Origin: Burkholderia sp. Nafp2/4-1b
GTDB lineage: Bacteria > Pseudomonadota > Gammaproteobacteria > Burkholderiales > Burkholderiaceae
DNA length: 64,000 bases
Direction of reading: 5' to 3'
Assembly: GCF_003635165.1 (NCBI RefSeq)
Contig: NZ_ML058620.1
Coordinates: forward strand, 41,117 to 105,116
Shown here: one piece after another, positions 44,848 through 53,736 of the stretch
Layout of the letters: every line of letters begins with the position of its first letter
Numbering within the stretch: the first letter of the stretch is position 1
Made by a program: the position numbers and the translations under genes
Notes under the pieces: model-generated
Databases searched by the model: none
Told to the model about the DNA's origin: nothing
The model's input: the letters and a program-made list of their open reading frames with translations, nothing else

Positions 44848-45474
44848 TCAGGCTTTGGGCAACGCGTCAAGGAGTTCGCGGGTGCTCACGATACTGTGCG
44901 CATAGGTTGGCCCGTTCAGTTCGTGTGCTGCGTGCATCGATTCCCGCTTGAGAGCGGCCGTTGCGTCCTTCACGAGCGTCACATGGTATCCAAGCTCCGT
45001 CGCATATCGCGCCGTAGCTTCTATGCAGGTGTTGGCCAGCAGGCCGACGATCACCACATGCGTGATGCGATGCTGCTTGAGCTGGAAGTCGAGATCCGTA
45101 TTGGCAAAGCCACTTGAGCCCCAGTGTTCGTGTGCCACGATGTCGCCCTTTTGCGGCGCGAAATCGGGGTGCCACTCGCCACCCCACTCGCCTTTGGCGA
45201 AGTGATGACCGTCCATGATCTTGCGCTGGCTCGGGCTCGGATGATGCCAGCACTGATAGTCGCCCGGCTGCCACCGGCGATGCGGTACGTAGACGACCTG
45301 GATACCGGCATTGCGGACGGCTTCGTTGATGAGTCGCAGGTTGGCTAGCAACCCGACCTCTTCAGCGACGGCCTTGACGAAGGGCCAGACTTTGCCTTCT
45401 TCCGCCAGGAAGTCGTTGTAGGGGTCGACAAACAGTAGTGCTGTCGAGCTGGCCTCGTAGACGAAGTGACTCAT
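44848..45474 (-). CDS. Isochorismatase-family cysteine hydrolase, copy 2
   Basis: A 208-residue paralogue of the protein at 42007, matching along its whole length (VPHRRWQPGDY, GFANTDLDFQLKQH, VGLLANTCIEATAR). Aspartate is in LLFVDPYNDFL and the cysteine in ANTCIE; the Lys-equivalent region reads IVAHEHW. The two copies flank the MFS and HxlR genes and have related upstream regions, pointing to a segmental duplication. Confidence 0.88.
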   Translation of the reverse strand: MSHFVYEASSTALLFVDPYNDFLAEEGKVWPFVKAVAEEVGLLANLRLINEAVRNAGIQVVYVPHRRWQPGDYQCWHHPSPSQRKIMDGHHFAKGEWGGEWHPDFAPQKGDIVAHEHWGSSGFANTDLDFQLKQHRITHVVIVGLLANTCIEATARYATELGYHVTLVKDATAALKRESMHAAHELNGPTYAHSIVSTRELLDALPKA

Positions 45475-45600
45475 TGCATTTCTCCGGAAGTGGCGCGCAC
45501 CAAAACGGTGATCTGACATGGCTTGCCCTTGGTCCGGACATGCGCGTGGCTCGCGATACCGATTCAATCAGGGATGAAGCCTCTCTGATCAGGCATTGTA

Positions 45601-45617
45601 TATATGAAAATCATAGT
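45601..45617. promoter_or_regulatory. HxlR-type operator, site 3
   Basis: TATATGAAAATCATAGT, upstream of isochorismatase copy 2, equivalent in position to site 1. Confidence 0.65.
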
Positions 45618-45711
45618 GTCAAGATTGGTGAGAATCCCATGTCAGGATGATGGGCTTTTTAACGCGATCGATGGGAAAAAGAAGGGTTTACGCGCACGGA
45701 AAAATGTTGCT

Positions 45712-45728
45712 ACTATGAAAAACATACT
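45712..45728. promoter_or_regulatory. HxlR-type operator, site 4
   Basis: ACTATGAAAAACATACT lies 111 bases from site 3, equivalent to site 2, upstream of the small gene at 45883. Confidence 0.6.
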
Positions 45729-45882
45729 AACAAAATCGAGGCAGCGCATCGCACTGGCATGGACGGCGCATCTCGAGATAGACCGGCCTCATCCATTTCA
45801 CCCGGCGCTGTGTTCCGGTGCTGCTCGCATTTTTTGGACGAAGCCGCCCACGTGATCGCAGGGCCATACCCAGGAGAGCAAC

Positions 45883-46173
45883 ATGCAATACCTCGTGATG
45901 ATTTCCCGTAGCAAAGACGCATCATCCATGTCGCTTGATAAGGAAGCTATCGAAGCGGAGGCCGAGTTTGTCCGCCAGCTTTACGCTTCCGGGATCGTTC
46001 GGCAGATATGGCTGAGGGCGGAAGGCGGAGCCTGCATGCTTTCAGAAGCAGATGACGAAGACGGCCTGAGGCAACTCCTGGATGAACTCCCGCTAGTCAA
46101 GGCTGGCTATCTTGCGCAGCCGCAGATCAGCCAATTGCGTTCATATTCGGGTTTTGGTCCCCGTAGTCACTGA
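45883..46173 (+). CDS. Muconolactone-isomerase-like small protein
   Basis: A 96-residue ferredoxin-like-fold protein resembling muconolactone delta-isomerase and YciI-type proteins (MQYLVMISRSKDAS, AEFVRQLYASGIVRQIWLRAEGG, LLDELPLVKAGYL). AGGAGA precedes the ATG. No beta-ketoadipate gene is adjacent, so its role is probably tied to the HxlR-linked hydrolases. The site 4 operator lies upstream. Confidence 0.8.
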   Translation: MQYLVMISRSKDASSMSLDKEAIEAEAEFVRQLYASGIVRQIWLRAEGGACMLSEADDEDGLRQLLDELPLVKAGYLAQPQISQLRSYSGFGPRSH

Positions 46174-46330
46174 GCCACTGTTCCTCGCTTGTGAGACTCG
46201 TTCCTTCAGCGCTAACCCGAGCTATCTCCAGAGAGCGGCGCTACATCGGGTTGTCGTTCGCCGCTTCGCAATATTTGCACGCGATAGCGCTCATCATCGA
46301 CGACCGCGCACACCGACCGCCCGAAACGCG

Positions 46331-46365
46331 CATCGCCCGCCTCCGTTGCCGGAAGGCGGGCGATG
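46331..46365. terminator. Possible bidirectional terminator
   Basis: CATCGCCCGCCT and AGGCGGGCGATG are perfect 12-base arms around an 11-base loop. It lies between convergent genes; the T-run is absent, so stem stability alone supports it. Confidence 0.5.
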
Positions 46366-46369
46366 TGAA

Positions 46370-46386
46370 GGGTGCCGTTTATGGGA
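46370..46386 (+). repeat. Iteron-like sequence outside the origin
   Basis: GGGTGCCGTTTATGGGA resembles origin iterons such as GGTAGTCGTTTATGGGA, allowing one shifted base in the left block. It is intergenic between convergent genes, five bases after a hairpin, and about 35 kb from the origin array. Confidence 0.55.
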
Positions 46387-46413
46387 AGCCGGACGCGATT
46401 CGTCGCGAATGCG

Positions 46414-47796
46414 TCAACCCACCTGCCCCGGCACAGTCTCCCCGCGCAGCGAGCACCCGCGCGTCTCGATCACCGCCAACAGCGCGACCAAACCGACCGC
46501 GCACGCCGCCATCATGTAATACGCGGGAATCATCGTGTTGCCGGTCTTGCCGATCAACCAGTCGTTGACGATCGGCGCGGTGCCGCCGAACAGCGACGTC
46601 GACACGTTGTACGCGATCGCCATGCCCGCATACCGCACATGCGTCGGGAACATCGCGGGGAACATCGCGGAAATGGTCGCCAATTGCGGCACGTACAACA
46701 GGCCGAGCACCGCGAAGCCGACGAAGGCGCCGAGCACGCCGTGCGTCATCAGCGTGAACATCGGCACGGCCGCGACGAACAGCCCGACGAGCGAGATCCA
46801 CCACATCGTCTTGCGGCCGACGCGATCCGACAGCCAGCCGGCGAACGGCAGCAGCACCATCATCGCGAGCATGCCGATCAGCGGAATCAGCAGCGACATG
46901 TTCTCGCTGACGCCGAGTTCCTTGTGCATGTAGGTCGGCATGTACGCGAGCAGCACGTAGTTGACGACGTTCAGCGCGACGACGAGCCCGCCGAGCAGCA
47001 CCAGCGGACGCGCATAGCGGACCAGCAGCTGACCGATCGGCAGCGCGGTCGGCGCGGCCTGTTCGCGACGGTGCGCCTGTTCCTCGAGTTCGCGGAACAC
47101 CGGCGTTTCCTCGAGACGGGAACGCAGATAGAAACCGATCAGGCCGAGCGGCGCCGCGACGAGGAACGGCAGGCGCCAGCCCCATGCATGCATCGCGGAG
47201 TCGCCGAGCAGCAGCGCGAAGCCGAGCATCAGCAACGCGCCGAGCGAGAAGCCGGCGAGCGTCGCGAATTCGAGGAAGCTGCCGCACAGGCCGCGTCGCG
47301 AGTCCGGCGCGTATTCGGCGATGAAGGTCGCCGCGCCGCCGTACTCGCCGCCGGTCGAGAAGCCCTGAATCATGCGCAGCACGATCAATGCCGCGGGCGC
47401 GAGCCAGCCGGCGCTCGCATAGGTCGGCAGCAAGCCGACGAGCAACGTTGCGCCCGACATCGTGAGGACGGTCAGCGCGAGCACGCGCTTGCGGCCGAGA
47501 CGGTCGCCGAGCGGGCCCCAGAACAGCCCGCCGAGCGGGCGAATCAGGAACGAGATCGCGAAGGTGCCGAGAGCGAACAGAGTCGCGCTGGCCGTATTGC
47601 CGGGAAACAGCGCCGCGGAAATGTAGGCGAGCCCGTACGCGTAAATGCCGTAATCGAACCATTCGGTCGCATTGCCGAGGGCGGCGGCCGCGATCGCGAC
47701 GCGCGGCAGGCTGTGCGGCTCTTCGCCGCGGGAAGCCGACTCGTCCGGAACGGACGCGGCGGCGGAAACGGAAGTCCACGATGGCACGTATCGCAT
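46414..47796 (-). CDS. MHS-family (ProP-like) MFS symporter
   Basis: A 460-residue metabolite:proton symporter. GNATEWFDYGIYAYG is the family's first-helix motif and GPLGDRLGRKRVL the A-motif loop. RMIQGFSTGGEYGGAATF is diagnostic of the MHS group (ProP, KgtP, ShiA). Twelve membrane segments are visible. Substrates in this group are organic acids or osmolytes; nothing nearby settles which. Confidence 0.9.
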   Translation of the reverse strand: MRYVPSWTSVSAAASVPDESASRGEEPHSLPRVAIAAAALGNATEWFDYGIYAYGLAYISAALFPGNTASATLFALGTFAISFLIRPLGGLFWGPLGDRLGRKRVLALTVLTMSGATLLVGLLPTYASAGWLAPAALIVLRMIQGFSTGGEYGGAATFIAEYAPDSRRGLCGSFLEFATLAGFSLGALLMLGFALLLGDSAMHAWGWRLPFLVAAPLGLIGFYLRSRLEETPVFRELEEQAHRREQAAPTALPIGQLLVRYARPLVLLGGLVVALNVVNYVLLAYMPTYMHKELGVSENMSLLIPLIGMLAMMVLLPFAGWLSDRVGRKTMWWISLVGLFVAAVPMFTLMTHGVLGAFVGFAVLGLLYVPQLATISAMFPAMFPTHVRYAGMAIAYNVSTSLFGGTAPIVNDWLIGKTGNTMIPAYYMMAACAVGLVALLAVIETRGCSLRGETVPGQVG

Positions 47797-48061
47797 GAGG
47801 GATCCTCGCTATCAGCATGCGCCCGGGGCGGGCGCCGACGAGGATCAAAGTAATCCCGCCAATTGGCGACGCCCGATGTCATAGGACGATGTGGGGATCG
47901 GGGTTTTCCCGTGCCATGGAGAGTGGCTCGCGACGGCCGTCGCCGGCTCGCCGCGGCGCTGGTCGACGAACGGCTGTAAGCTGCGCGCTGCCACGCAGAA
48001 TTCATCGGACGGTGCAGCGCGTGGCGTCCCCTTTTTTCATCATTCATCAGGAGCGCATATC

Positions 48062-48349
48062 GTGGCGACCTACATCGTTTTCACCCGGGAAAGCACGCAG
48101 GATCAGCATGAGCTCGACATCTACTCGAGCCAGGTCGGTGCCACTCTTGCCGGCCATCCGGTGAAGGTGCTCGCCGCATATGGGCCGCAGGAAATCCTCG
48201 AGGGTGAAGGCCCGGAGGGTGTCGTGATCGTCGAGTTCCCGTCGAAGGAGGCCGCGCACGCGTGGTATCGCGGCCCCGAATACCAGACCGTCGTCCAGCA
48301 CCGGTTCAAGGGCGCGCGCTATCGCGCGGTGCTGGTCGAGGGCGTCTGA
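48062..48349 (+). CDS. DUF1330 protein
   Basis: A 95-residue ferredoxin-like-fold protein with the DUF1330 pattern KVLAAYGPQEILEGEGPEGVVIVEFPSKEAAHAWYRGPEYQ. The function of the family is unknown. A GTG start follows AGGAG at eight bases. A second, diverged DUF1330 gene lies at 59560. Confidence 0.85.
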   Translation: MATYIVFTRESTQDQHELDIYSSQVGATLAGHPVKVLAAYGPQEILEGEGPEGVVIVEFPSKEAAHAWYRGPEYQTVVQHRFKGARYRAVLVEGV

Positions 48350-48376
48350 GCGCGGCCGGGCGCGCCGTTTACCGCA

Positions 48377-49822
48377 CTACCGCACGTGCGGCAGCAACGC
48401 GCGCAGCCAGTACGCGACGGCCACCGCGCCGCCGTCCGGCGCGCCGATCGCACGTTCGCCCAGGTAGCTCGCCCGTCCCGCGCGCGGCGTCATGCCGGCC
48501 GTCTGCTGCGCGCCGTGTTCCGCGGCTTCCACCGCTGCGGCCCACGCGCTCGCATGGTCGCGGTCGTTGTCGAGCGCACGGTCGAACGCATCGGCAGCCG
48601 GCACCAGCGCGTCGAGCATCGTGCGGTCGCCGGCACGTGCGCCGCCCAATTCGCTGATCGCGTCCGCCGCAGCGCGCAACGCCGCGGCCCAGTCGCGCGC
48701 CGATGGTTCGGCGGTATCCGTCGCGGCGGCGAGCCGCCGCGACGCGCGCAGCAGCGCGGTCGCATAGAACGGCCCCGAGCTGCCCGCGATCGCGCGGCGC
48801 AACGCTGCGCCCAGCGCGGCGAGCGCACCGGCCGGCGTGCCGTACGCGGCTTCCGGCAACGCGAGGATCGCCTGTGCGGCGCGCTGCATGCTGGCGCCGA
48901 GATCGCCGTCGCCGGCGGCCGTATCGAGTTCGGTCAGCGTCGCTTCGTTGTCGATCAGCGCCTGCGCGACCGCCTGCAACGCCGGCTGCAAGCGGGCAGC
49001 CCACGCGCGGCCCGTCGCATCGAGCGGCGGCAGCGGTTCATCCGGCGCGGCTGCCGCGGCCACGCCAACCTGAGTGTTGACGGCGCCGCCGCCCGGCCAC
49101 GCACGCGCCTGCGTCGGTGCGTCGAGCAGCGCGGCGCGTTCGTCGTTCAGCCGCAGCAGCGAGATCGAACAGCCGGGCATGTTCAGCGCGGACAGGAACG
49201 TGCCGGCCCACGCGCGCACGACGGCGATGCCGCGCCGGCTCAGGTTGTCGAACGCGGCGCGCAGCACGATCGCCAGCTCCATGTCGGGCGTCGCGCCGAG
49301 ACCGTTGACGAACAGCGCGACGCGCTCGCCGCGATCGAGCACGAGATCGGCGACGATGCTCGACAGCAGCGTGTCGACGAGCGCATCGGCCGGCAGCGGC
49401 GCGGTGCGTTCGACGCCTTTCTCGCCGTGGATGCCGAGACCGAGCTCGATTTCGTGATCGCCGAGACTGAAGCCGGACTTGTCGGCGCCGGGGATCGTGC
49501 AGCCGTCGAGCGCGACGCCCATCGTGCCGAGGTCGGCGGCGGCCTCGCGCGCGATGGCCGCGACGCGGGCGAGCGGCAGCCCGCGCGCGGCGGCCGCGCC
49601 GGCCAGCTTGTGGATCAGCACGGTGCCCGCGATCCCGCGCCGCTGCCCGCGCTCGACGCGGCCGCGCAGCGAGACGTCGTCGGCGACGATTACCGTCTCG
49701 ACCGGAATGCCTTCGGCGCGCGCGAGTTCGGCGGCCAGCCCGAAATTGAGGCGGTCGCCGGTATAGTTTTTCACGACGAGCAGCGCGCCGTTCGGGCCGG
49801 CGCTCGCGCGGATCGCGGCGAG
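48377..49822 (-). pseudogene. Dihydroxyacetone kinase (DhaK-DhaL fusion), 5' end lost
   Basis: The frame encodes most of a DhaKL kinase: VKNYTGDRLNFGLAAE and GLGIHGEKGVERT (substrate-binding histidine) of DhaK, then DhaL with AGDGDLGASM and GRASYLGERAIGAPDGGA. Homology begins abruptly at ILAAIRASAGPNGA. The usual first 75 or so residues, including the GHEPAH box with the catalytic base, are missing. Upstream bases are transposon-end sequence, so the open frame to 49921 is fortuitous. Confidence 0.82.
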
Positions 49823-49893
49823 TATGGGCGTACAACAAAGTCTGCAGGAACGTAAGAACCGCCGTTCGAGTGCAACAAAGTCTGCGGTAACGG
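49823..49893 (+). mobile_element. Left end of a Tn7-like transposon
   Basis: TATGGGCGTACAACAAAGTC differs at only three of 20 bases from the Tn7 left terminus as I remember it (TGTGGGCGGACAATAAAGTC). A second copy of the inner block, CAACAAAGTCTGC, occurs 40 bases further in; in Tn7 the first two TnsB sites are 41 bases apart. The dhaK homology stops exactly at this junction. The element body would extend to the right. No tns genes or opposite end were found in the window. Confidence 0.72.
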
Positions 49894-50128
49894 GATAAAA
49901 CATGGTGCGACGCAGCACCATTTACGAACCGGAAGCTTTCAAGATTCTTGCTCGTGGATCTCGAGACGTGTTCGCTGCGGGTCGTGAGCATCAACCACTC
50001 GTCATGTGGTGATTTGGCGCTATACCGCTACGCAGGGATGATTGGTTAATTATCGGATATTTCGTTATACGAAATTGTAAAAAACGTAGGCAAGGTTTTC
50101 TTAAGAGTAGTGAGTCGAGTCCTATTTC

Positions 50129-50812
50129 ATGGGGAAGATGATGAAAGTACGCAACGCATACACTGTCGGTAACAGCAACAAAGTCCCGGTAGCAATCGGT
50201 CGACTTGAAGAGCTTCAGTCGTTTGGTAATCGTCCAGCGATGGCTCGTGGGCTGCCCGAAAACATGCCCTTCTTGACCTTCCCGCTGAAGGCTCATGAAG
50301 CGCGTTGCATCCCAAGTAGTGTCGAAAACTTCAATTTTGGACTTGGGCATATGCAGCTCTCTGACCGAATGCTGATGACGATGCGACTTCAGCTTGAAGG
50401 TACTCAGTTTTACTGGGTTGCGGAGATGACTGACCCGGAGCTTTGGGCGGCTATCGACATGTGGCGAAAATATGAACGACTGCCAATCGGGTTGAAGGTC
50501 CTCAATGCTGACGGTTGGGGGGCGAAATTCCTCGAAGTTCGTTTCCACGACAGACCGCTGAGAGACGAGATTTACCGTGCAGCCCCGCAGCGGGGTGCAA
50601 CGGTGCACGACTGGCATGAAATGGCAGGGCTGGTGACTGGGGTTATTCAACAACAAGCGACCACGGACATTGACCACGTTCCGTTGCAGCATGTGTTTGC
50701 CAGTGCGCTGCTGACCGAGCAATACGCCAATTTCGCCGAACAGGAGCCGTTGGTTAGGAAGCCAGTGTTTGCGAGGGCTGCTAACGGAGTAGGAGGCGTG
50801 TGGCTCGGTTGA
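50129..50812 (+). CDS. Hypothetical protein in the Tn7-like segment
   Basis: A 227-residue soluble protein with no signal or membrane segment and lower GC than the flanking chromosome. Conserved-looking features include GLPENMPFLTFPLKAHEARCIP and WVAEMTDPELWAAIDMWRKYERLP. I do not recognise the family. It is the first sizeable gene inside the Tn7-type end, where accessory cargo is expected. Confidence 0.55.
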   Translation: MGKMMKVRNAYTVGNSNKVPVAIGRLEELQSFGNRPAMARGLPENMPFLTFPLKAHEARCIPSSVENFNFGLGHMQLSDRMLMTMRLQLEGTQFYWVAEMTDPELWAAIDMWRKYERLPIGLKVLNADGWGAKFLEVRFHDRPLRDEIYRAAPQRGATVHDWHEMAGLVTGVIQQQATTDIDHVPLQHVFASALLTEQYANFAEQEPLVRKPVFARAANGVGGVWLG

Positions 50813-51070
50813 AAGGTCATGTTGTGAACATTCTGACATGCGCGGCCGCTGGCCGCGCATTCCTTATCCACACGAGCGAAGAGCGCTCGACCGTGTCGAC
50901 GTAACGCGAGCTGCTCGCTATACAAAACTCACTTTCGAGGTAGCAGTGCATGGTGAGCCGGTGAAGCATCGACTGAACCGGACGCGAGTACATGACAGAT
51001 CAAAGGTGTGTCGGATCGCCCGACGCGCTCAACCAAGCGGCGGGCTTGGCATCTACACTTACGGAGTTGT

Positions 51071-51568
51071 ATGGGAGTCTATTTCGTAGCGTGGAAGGGG
51101 CTGAAGAAGCTGGCTGTTCACGCTGTTTCTGATAGCACGGAAATATCGCTCGAGGATTCGTGCTCGGAGGACATTGTAGTTGTGGCCGGCAATCTCGAGT
51201 GCCCTCAGAATGCAGAGGGATTGGAGGTTGGGGCCAGCTACGAGTTCGAGGCGGAACAGTGGTTCAGAGTCAGCGACAACCGGCGCGAGTATTGGGACTG
51301 GCTCAATGGCCTAGCGCGCTTGATTGGCTACCACTGGCAGAATCCTGACGCAAATGGGCCGGGCCCATTTCGTGAGCTGATTCTCTACGGACGACATACC
51401 GGGACTATCGGGGCAATCGCTTCAGCGAAGCTTGTTGCCGACTTCGATACTTGGGACGAGCGTGCACGGTCTATCAAGGACGATGCTTTCTACGAACACT
51501 ATGCTCTTATGCGGTCTATGTTCGAGTACGCCGCGACCGACGGGGCTGTGGAATTCCGGTGCTGCTGA
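51071..51568 (+). CDS. Hypothetical protein
   Basis: A 165-residue acidic protein, low GC, rich in Trp, Tyr and Glu (EYWDWLNGLARLIGYHWQNP). The small acidic composition and lone position are reminiscent of immunity proteins, but no toxin lies beside it, so this is only a thought. The frame stays open for 63 bases upstream, but the ATG at 51071 begins a natural start MGVYFVAWKG. Confidence 0.5.
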   Translation: MGVYFVAWKGLKKLAVHAVSDSTEISLEDSCSEDIVVVAGNLECPQNAEGLEVGASYEFEAEQWFRVSDNRREYWDWLNGLARLIGYHWQNPDANGPGPFRELILYGRHTGTIGAIASAKLVADFDTWDERARSIKDDAFYEHYALMRSMFEYAATDGAVEFRCC

Positions 51569-51735
51569 ACGAGTCCCTGGACGCCAGGAGCTTGATAAGC
51601 AACCGTCTCTGAGGGTTGTCGCTACAGCCGCGGATTTGCTACGCTGCTCTAGATATACCTTCTCGGTCAAGTTAGGATCGAGACATCGTTACGTTCTAAT
51701 TTAACCGGAATCGGCCAGAACACAAGGATATATTT

Positions 51736-52230
51736 GTGAGTGCAGCGGAGGCGCCTTGGGCGAGCCTGTCTTCTCGCGTGATTCATGTCGCGATGGCGCG
51801 CGAAGGATGTAGTTATGCCCGGTTGATCGATGCCTTGGCGGAGGCGGGAGTTGACGAGGTGGAGCGCCCGCTTATCGCGCGTGTCGCGCGTGGCTCTGTC
51901 AAGTTCACTTTGCTCCTTCAGATCATTCACGTAACGGGTGCGCGCCCGCCCGCCTTGTGGATGGAGGCATTTGCGTCGGAAGGTACGTGGGAAGCCCGTG
52001 CGCAGGCCGTTCTCGCGGCTGAGCTCACGCAACAGCCGTGGGTTACACCAGACGAATTGCTACACCGTCTCGCAGTTGTAGGTGTGAGTACCACGGCAAA
52101 GACGATGCTGTCGCATCTCTCCGCCGGAGACTTCTCGCTGACGTTCTTTCTGCAATGTATGACCGTGCTCAGAAGCCAAAGCATGGACGCGTATGTTGAT
52201 TCTCGGGCGCTCGTTTCGGCCGCGATGTAG
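51736..52230 (+). CDS. Protein with two DUF6471-like helix-turn-helix repeats
   Basis: A 164-residue protein built from two copies of a DUF6471-like module: CSYARLIDALAEAGVDEVER...VKFTLLLQIIHV and VTPDELLHRLAVVGVSTTA...FSLTFFLQCMTV. Each looks like a small Xre-type helix-turn-helix, so DNA binding is plausible. GTG start with AAGGA eight bases upstream. The family recurs on mobile elements; its function is unknown. Confidence 0.7.
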   Translation: MSAAEAPWASLSSRVIHVAMAREGCSYARLIDALAEAGVDEVERPLIARVARGSVKFTLLLQIIHVTGARPPALWMEAFASEGTWEARAQAVLAAELTQQPWVTPDELLHRLAVVGVSTTAKTMLSHLSAGDFSLTFFLQCMTVLRSQSMDAYVDSRALVSAAM

Positions 52231-52383
52231 GGTATCCACCCTACATCCGAGTAGTTGTTCCGCGCCGAAGTTGCCTTGTCAATTACAGGCCAACGGCTAG
52301 AATGAAACCGTATATTGGTAACGGTTTTGACCTGCCGGTTATTTGAGTCCCGCGATCCGGCAGGTCCGTAAAGGGGCAGAGCA

Positions 52384-52602
52384 ATGACGACGCCGAGCGA
52401 GCGCACGGCTGCGGTGCTTAGGGCGCGCGCGTTTCTCGTGGAGCTATCGAGGTCGCCGGCCGACACCATACCCCGGGACGTAGCCTCGGTCGCCCAGAGG
52501 GTGCTGCGCCACTATCCGAGTCTGGCCGACATCGAGCTGACGTGCGCCATGTACCCCGAATGTTGGGAAATGCCGGCGTCGCGCCGGAAGCCCGACCGGT
52601 GA
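52384..52602 (+). CDS. BPSL0761-family small protein
   Basis: A 72-residue protein beginning MTTPSERTAAVLRARAFLVEL, with VAQRVLRHYPSLADIEL and PECWEMP, the pattern of the BPSL0761 family common on Burkholderia accessory DNA. Function unknown. AAAGGGGCAGAGC precedes the ATG. Confidence 0.8.
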   Translation: MTTPSERTAAVLRARAFLVELSRSPADTIPRDVASVAQRVLRHYPSLADIELTCAMYPECWEMPASRRKPDR

Positions 52603-52693
52603 AGTGGTGAGTGCGGCGCCGGGCCCTTATGGCCCGCATATTGCTCAGCTGTACCTTTGCACGCTGGAAGCTCAACTAGCACAGGAGACTGCG

Positions 52694-53029
52694 GTGCCAA
52701 TCTGGAGACTGCCGTCGTCGGACGAAGTGCCTAACGTCACGCTATCGAGCTGGCGTATCTTCGAGACAGATGCTGGGACCCGGCATTTCGTCGGGGCCGA
52801 TGTGCTCGATTCGACTGGTCGTGTCAGTTCCGCGATTACGAATTTCGACCGTGCAACGCTGCGTGGCCAGACTCGGTCGGGCCGCGTTTATCAACTGGTC
52901 GGCCGGGATGGCTGGTCACTCGATGCAGAGTACGTGTGGAAACAGTGGTGCACGGTGAACGACGTGAAGTCGTACTCCGACGTCACCATGCAGCTACTCG
53001 CTGGAACTGGCGATGATTCCCGTACGTGA
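52694..53029 (+). CDS. Conserved small hypothetical protein
   Basis: A 111-residue protein with PNVTLSSWRIFETDAGTRHFVGADVLDSTGRVSSAITNFD and SGRVYQLVGRDGWSLDAEYVW. I recall similar proteins of unknown function on Burkholderia and Ralstonia mobile DNA. GTG at 52694 has AGGAG six bases upstream and starts at the conserved PIWRLP; an in-frame GTG at 52604 would add 30 unrelated residues. It follows the BPSL0761 gene closely. Confidence 0.65.
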   Translation: MPIWRLPSSDEVPNVTLSSWRIFETDAGTRHFVGADVLDSTGRVSSAITNFDRATLRGQTRSGRVYQLVGRDGWSLDAEYVWKQWCTVNDVKSYSDVTMQLLAGTGDDSRT

Positions 53030-53125
53030 TTGAGTGCAAGGCGCCCCGATGCGATGAGTAAGTCGCTTGTCGAGCGGGGATAATGCCGGACGTCTCAAAT
53101 CGTGCAGATTGTCCGCACTTGACGA

Positions 53126-53584
53126 TTAGTTATACAACTTCACGATCTGTACGAAACCGCTTTGCAGTCGGCGAACACCGAAAACGTGACCAACTGCTTG
53201 GCCGAAGGCGAAGCCGCCAAACTGATCGCGGCCGCCGAACGAGACGCCTAGCGTCATCTGAGTGCCGTTGACTTCAATCGGAACCTTCGGGCTGAGGTTT
53301 CCATTGGCGTCGACAGCAAACAACTCATCGAAATGCGCGCGAATTAGCCCCTCAGCGGCCGGTGTGGGTCCCGAAGGTACCGCAAGTTGTTGAACGTTTG
53401 CCTGCTGCACCTGGCTGACCGACTCACTGGCCGGGGGTGTCTCGGATGTTGCGTGGCTCGGCGGTGGCTGACCGGGCGACCCTGCCGCCGAGTTCTGCTC
53501 GCTACGGTCGTGCTTATCACCACAACCCGACATGATTGCGACAGTAATCAACACGGCGACCAGCATCACTTTCTTCAATTGCAT
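53126..53584 (-). CDS. Putative lipoprotein
   Basis: A 152-residue protein with a lipoprotein signal (VAVLITVAIMSGC, lipid attachment at C21). A Ser/Pro/Gln-rich linker follows, then a compact C-terminal domain (LIRAHFDELFAVDANGNLSPKVPIEVNG, FGGRDQFGGFAFGQ). AAGGAC seven bases before the ATG. Family not recognised. Confidence 0.65.
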   Translation of the reverse strand: MQLKKVMLVAVLITVAIMSGCGDKHDRSEQNSAAGSPGQPPPSHATSETPPASESVSQVQQANVQQLAVPSGPTPAAEGLIRAHFDELFAVDANGNLSPKVPIEVNGTQMTLGVSFGGRDQFGGFAFGQAVGHVFGVRRLQSGFVQIVKLYN

Positions 53585-53736
53585 TCGTGTTGTCCTTGAA
53601 AATGTCGATGAACTGACATACGGACATAACGACACCCGGGAGCAAATCTTTACGTCCCCGGGCTGACGGGGCAATTCAGGGTGCGCTGACGCGCCGTGGC
53701 ATCAGCGCTTCGTGGCCCAACTTGCTACCAGTAAGA

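Larger units (their letters stand above)
45475..45882. other. Divergent promoter region with two HxlR-type sites
   Basis: About 400 bases between isochorismatase copy 2 and the small gene at 45883. It holds two operator-like palindromes 111 bases apart, mirroring the region between copy 1 and hxlR. A short frame from 45604 overlaps the operator and lacks a ribosome site. Confidence 0.55.

Noticed and set aside
45604..45855. Short plus-strand frame starting inside an operator-like site
   Set aside because: No ribosome site or recognisable domain; it overlaps the duplicated regulatory region.
46372..47853. Long plus-strand frame antisense to the MHS transporter
   Set aside because: Arg/Gln-rich shadow of a high-GC gene; the minus strand encodes a complete transporter.
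50864..50872. Perfect DnaA box TTATCCACA
   Set aside because: A single nine-base match 40 kb from the origin is expected by chance.
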